Below are positions 7,061 through 8,308 of a stretch of DNA of 8,308 nt, piece after piece. Source of the DNA: Thermoprotei archaeon (GTDB lineage Archaea > Thermoproteota > Thermoprotei > Thermofilales > Thermofilaceae); the NCBI GenBank assembly GCA_003649495.1, contig QMRZ01000062.1:1-8308 (forward strand), written 5' to 3'. Position numbers and translations under genes: made by a program. The stretch's first letter is position 1; each line of letters opens with the position of its first letter. The notes under the pieces were generated by a model. That model was not told where the DNA came from. It saw only the letters and a list, made by a program, of their open reading frames with translations, and searched no databases.

Positions 7061-7074
7061 GAAAATTATATCTG
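7061..7074. promoter_or_regulatory. Shared AT-rich bidirectional promoter
   Basis: The 59-bp divergent gap contains a single AT-rich island, GAAAATTATATCTG on the plus strand. Read leftwards (ATATAATTTTC) its centre is about 26 nt from GTG 7040 of the ParA-like gene. Read rightwards (AAAATTATAT, after purines resembling a BRE) it lies about 33 nt before ATG 7100 of the pilin-like gene. One near-symmetric site thus probably serves both operons, or two TATA boxes overlap, so the two directions may compete or be co-regulated. Confidence 0.6.
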
Positions 7075-7099
7075 ATGGCCGCCAGCCGCGCTGACCCCG

Positions 7100-7516
7100 A
7101 TGAAGGGGGCTACGAGGCACAGGGGTGGCCTGCCTCCAGCGCTGACCATCATAATCTCCGTCTCGGGGATAGCTGCCGCCGTCATAGCAGCGTACTTCCT
7201 GGTGAGCACCACTCAGCGCGCGAGTAAGCAGTGTGTGCTGGTCCTCACGGGCGTCCCCTACTACGACACGGTGAGCCACAAGCTCTACTTCACCGTCCGC
7301 AACGATGGGACTACCGCGTGCGACCTCAGCAGCGTGATAGCCGTGCTCGGGGGCCAGGAGGCGACGTGCAAGGGAGGCACGACTTCCCTCGCCCCGGGAG
7401 ACAGCACGTCATTCAGCTGCACGTTCACCAATCCTCCCTCCGGCGTGAAGGATGGCGATAAGGTCGCCATACAGACCCCCACGACGACCCTCACGGCATC
7501 CGTCTCCACGCCCTGA
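7100..7516 (+). CDS. Type IV (class III signal) pilin-like secreted protein
   Basis: A 138-residue protein with a short basic N-terminus (K2, R6, R8), a glycine pair at 9-10, then an uninterrupted hydrophobic helix (about 11-35). This is the layout of archaeal type IV pilins and archaellins processed by PibD-type prepilin peptidase. Cleavage after G9 or G10 is plausible; neither fits the consensus perfectly, since G10 cleavage leaves glycine at -2. The remaining ~100 residues look like an Ig-type beta sandwich, with the V-x-N-D-G segment (66-70) and L-A-P-G-D (97-101) common in such domains. Four cysteines (45, 74, 90, 107) could form two disulfides, which would suit a hot extracellular setting. 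It is followed at 11 nt by a TadC-like platform gene and so probably encodes the subunit of that pilus. Alternative: a minor pilin or a membrane-anchored surface protein. Confidence 0.88.
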   Translation: MKGATRHRGGLPPALTIIISVSGIAAAVIAAYFLVSTTQRASKQCVLVLTGVPYYDTVSHKLYFTVRNDGTTACDLSSVIAVLGGQEATCKGGTTSLAPGDSTSFSCTFTNPPSGVKDGDKVAIQTPTTTLTASVSTP

Positions 7517-7520
7517 GGTG
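7515..7520 (+). promoter_or_regulatory. Shine-Dalgarno site overlapping the pilin stop codon
   Basis: GAGGTG begins within the TGA stop of the pilin-like gene and ends 7 nt before ATG 7528. It is a strong match to the archaeal anti-Shine-Dalgarno and fixes the start of the TadC-like gene. Internal genes here use such sites, whereas promoter-proximal genes appear leaderless. Confidence 0.65.
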
Positions 7521-7527
7521 CGAGGAG

Positions 7528-8308
7528 ATGGGCTTTTTCTCCAGAATCGGGATCTGGCTCAGGAGCGAGGCTGACGCAGTGCCTCTAGCGCTCGTGCTCC
7601 TAGTCTCGCCCCTGACCCCGCTCGCCACGCTGCGCCAGTTGAGGGAGCTGGGCGAGTACAGCTACCTGCCTGACCCTGAAGAGCTGCTGGTGAGGGAGCC
7701 TGATGCTCTGGGCGAGAAGATGAGGGAGGTGCTGAGGGCAGCTCTCCTAGCCCAGCGCGCAGGCAGGCGCTCCGTGCTCGAGCAGGAGCTCGATGAGCTG
7801 ATGGCCAGGACGGGGATGGAGCTGGAGGTGGCCGACTACCACCTATCCCAGCTATTCCAGCTCGCATCCCTCTTCACGACCGTGATACCAGTCACCCTTG
7901 CTTCCGTCGTGCTCTTCACTAATCCCGGCGCTGTAGCGCCCCTACTCCTCGCCTGCGCCGCTGCAGCAGCGATCCTGGGCGCTGTGGCTGGCCTGGGCGT
8001 GTTCCCCAGGGAGCTGGCGCTGCCCACACCTCCCCTCAAGTCCTTCACTGCCATGGTCCTACTCCCCCTGACTTACCTCGCCCTCGTGGCGCTCGGCATG
8101 GTGGGCGTCGGGATTGAGTGCCCAGTCCTGTTATCGACGGCCCTGGGCACAATCCCCCTCTCGCTCACCCAGCTCTCGTGGAGGCGGCGCGTGCTGGCCA
8201 CGTATAGAGAAGCTAGGGAGCTAGTGCGTAAGGCCGGCATGGCCAGCTACAATGTGTTCGCAGCGCTTGGGATCAAGGATCCAGCCTACCTGCTGTCGGG
8301 GAGGTGGG
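7528..8308 (+). CDS. Polytopic membrane protein resembling TadC/ArlJ pilus platform (3' end outside window)
   Basis: An open frame continues from ATG 7528 to the right edge, giving 260 residues so far. A hydrophobic segment at about 20-35 is followed by a charged helical domain (about 36-110), probably cytoplasmic. Two pairs of membrane helices follow, at about 112-132, 137-158, 172-192 and 198-213. A basic turn and the beginning of a second cytoplasmic helical domain with a Y-R-E-A-R-E-L-V-R-K-A-G pattern come next. Alternation of cytoplasmic helical domains with helix pairs is the plan of archaeal TadC/ArlJ (T2SSF family) platform proteins, which anchor type IV pili and archaella and contact a GspE-class ATPase. 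I do not see a diagnostic motif, so the family call rests on topology and on its position 11 nt after a pilin gene. The ATPase it would need is the one on the opposite strand. Confidence 0.8.
   Translation, partial: MGFFSRIGIWLRSEADAVPLALVLLVSPLTPLATLRQLRELGEYSYLPDPEELLVREPDALGEKMREVLRAALLAQRAGRRSVLEQELDELMARTGMELEVADYHLSQLFQLASLFTTVIPVTLASVVLFTNPGAVAPLLLACAAAAAILGAVAGLGVFPRELALPTPPLKSFTAMVLLPLTYLALVALGMVGVGIECPVLLSTALGTIPLSLTQLSWRRRVLATYREARELVRKAGMASYNVFAALGIKDPAYLLSGRW

Noticed and set aside
7015..7279. Open frames crossing the divergent promoter (plus 7015-7227, minus 7046-7279)
   Set aside because: They overlap the shared TATA region and the N-terminus of the pilin-like gene, and have no domain-like sequence.
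7559..8054. Minus-strand open frames antisense to the TadC-like gene
   Set aside because: Their translations are Ala/Arg/Ser/Pro-rich with no motif. The plus frame encodes clear membrane helices, has a Shine-Dalgarno site and follows the pilin directly.
1..8308. Integrated conjugative plasmid or mobile element
   Set aside because: No integrase, relaxase, replication protein, tRNA attachment site, insertion sequence or terminal repeat is visible. The ParA-like gene has no ParB neighbour and overlaps secretion genes, and composition is even across the window.

Overview
The window looks like chromosomal DNA of a hyperthermophilic or thermophilic archaeon, most likely a member of the Thermoproteota (Crenarchaeota). 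The signs are high GC, AGG/AGA arginine codons and frequent ATA isoleucine codons, frequent GTG starts, TATA-like boxes about 25-30 bases before start codons (leaderless or near-leaderless transcripts), and tightly overlapping genes. There are no RNA genes, CRISPR arrays or insertion sequences. Almost every base is coding.

Layout. Two divergent gene groups meet at a short AT-rich intergenic region (7041-7099). Leftwards on the minus strand: a ParA/MinD-type ATPase (6288-7040); a small coiled-coil protein (5962-6291); a VirB11/TadA-type secretion ATPase (4712-5965); a two-helix VirB2-like pilin with a signal peptide (4280-4675); a frameshifted 60-residue membrane protein related to that pilin (4056-4237); a 270-residue polytopic membrane protein (3200-4012); and a giant membrane protein of more than 1,065 residues that runs off the left edge (1-3197). 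Rightwards on the plus strand: a class III (type IV) pilin-like protein (7100-7516), then a polytopic protein resembling TadC/ArlJ platform proteins, which runs off the right edge (7528-8308).

How the genes may work together. The minus-strand group reads as an archaeal relative of conjugation machinery (type IV secretion), of the kind described as the Ced and Ted DNA-transfer systems. It has a VirB2-like two-helix pilin, one or two VirB6-like polytopic proteins and a VirB11-class ATPase, with a ParA-like protein probably positioning or regulating the complex. The plus-strand genes are instead of the type IV pilus/archaellum class. The locus therefore places parts of two filament machineries side by side with a single visible assembly ATPase. 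No VirB4/CedB (HerA-like) ATPase, relaxase, integrase or prepilin peptidase lies in the window.

The most notable observations are these. The 270-residue protein and the first ~200 residues of the giant are ungapped-alignable paralogs; the giant appears to be the same fold with a ~480-residue, cysteine- and sequon-bearing ectodomain inserted in one loop and a long basic C-terminal region added. A second pilin-like gene is broken by a single-base shortage in a G run, and similarity to the intact pilin continues across the break.
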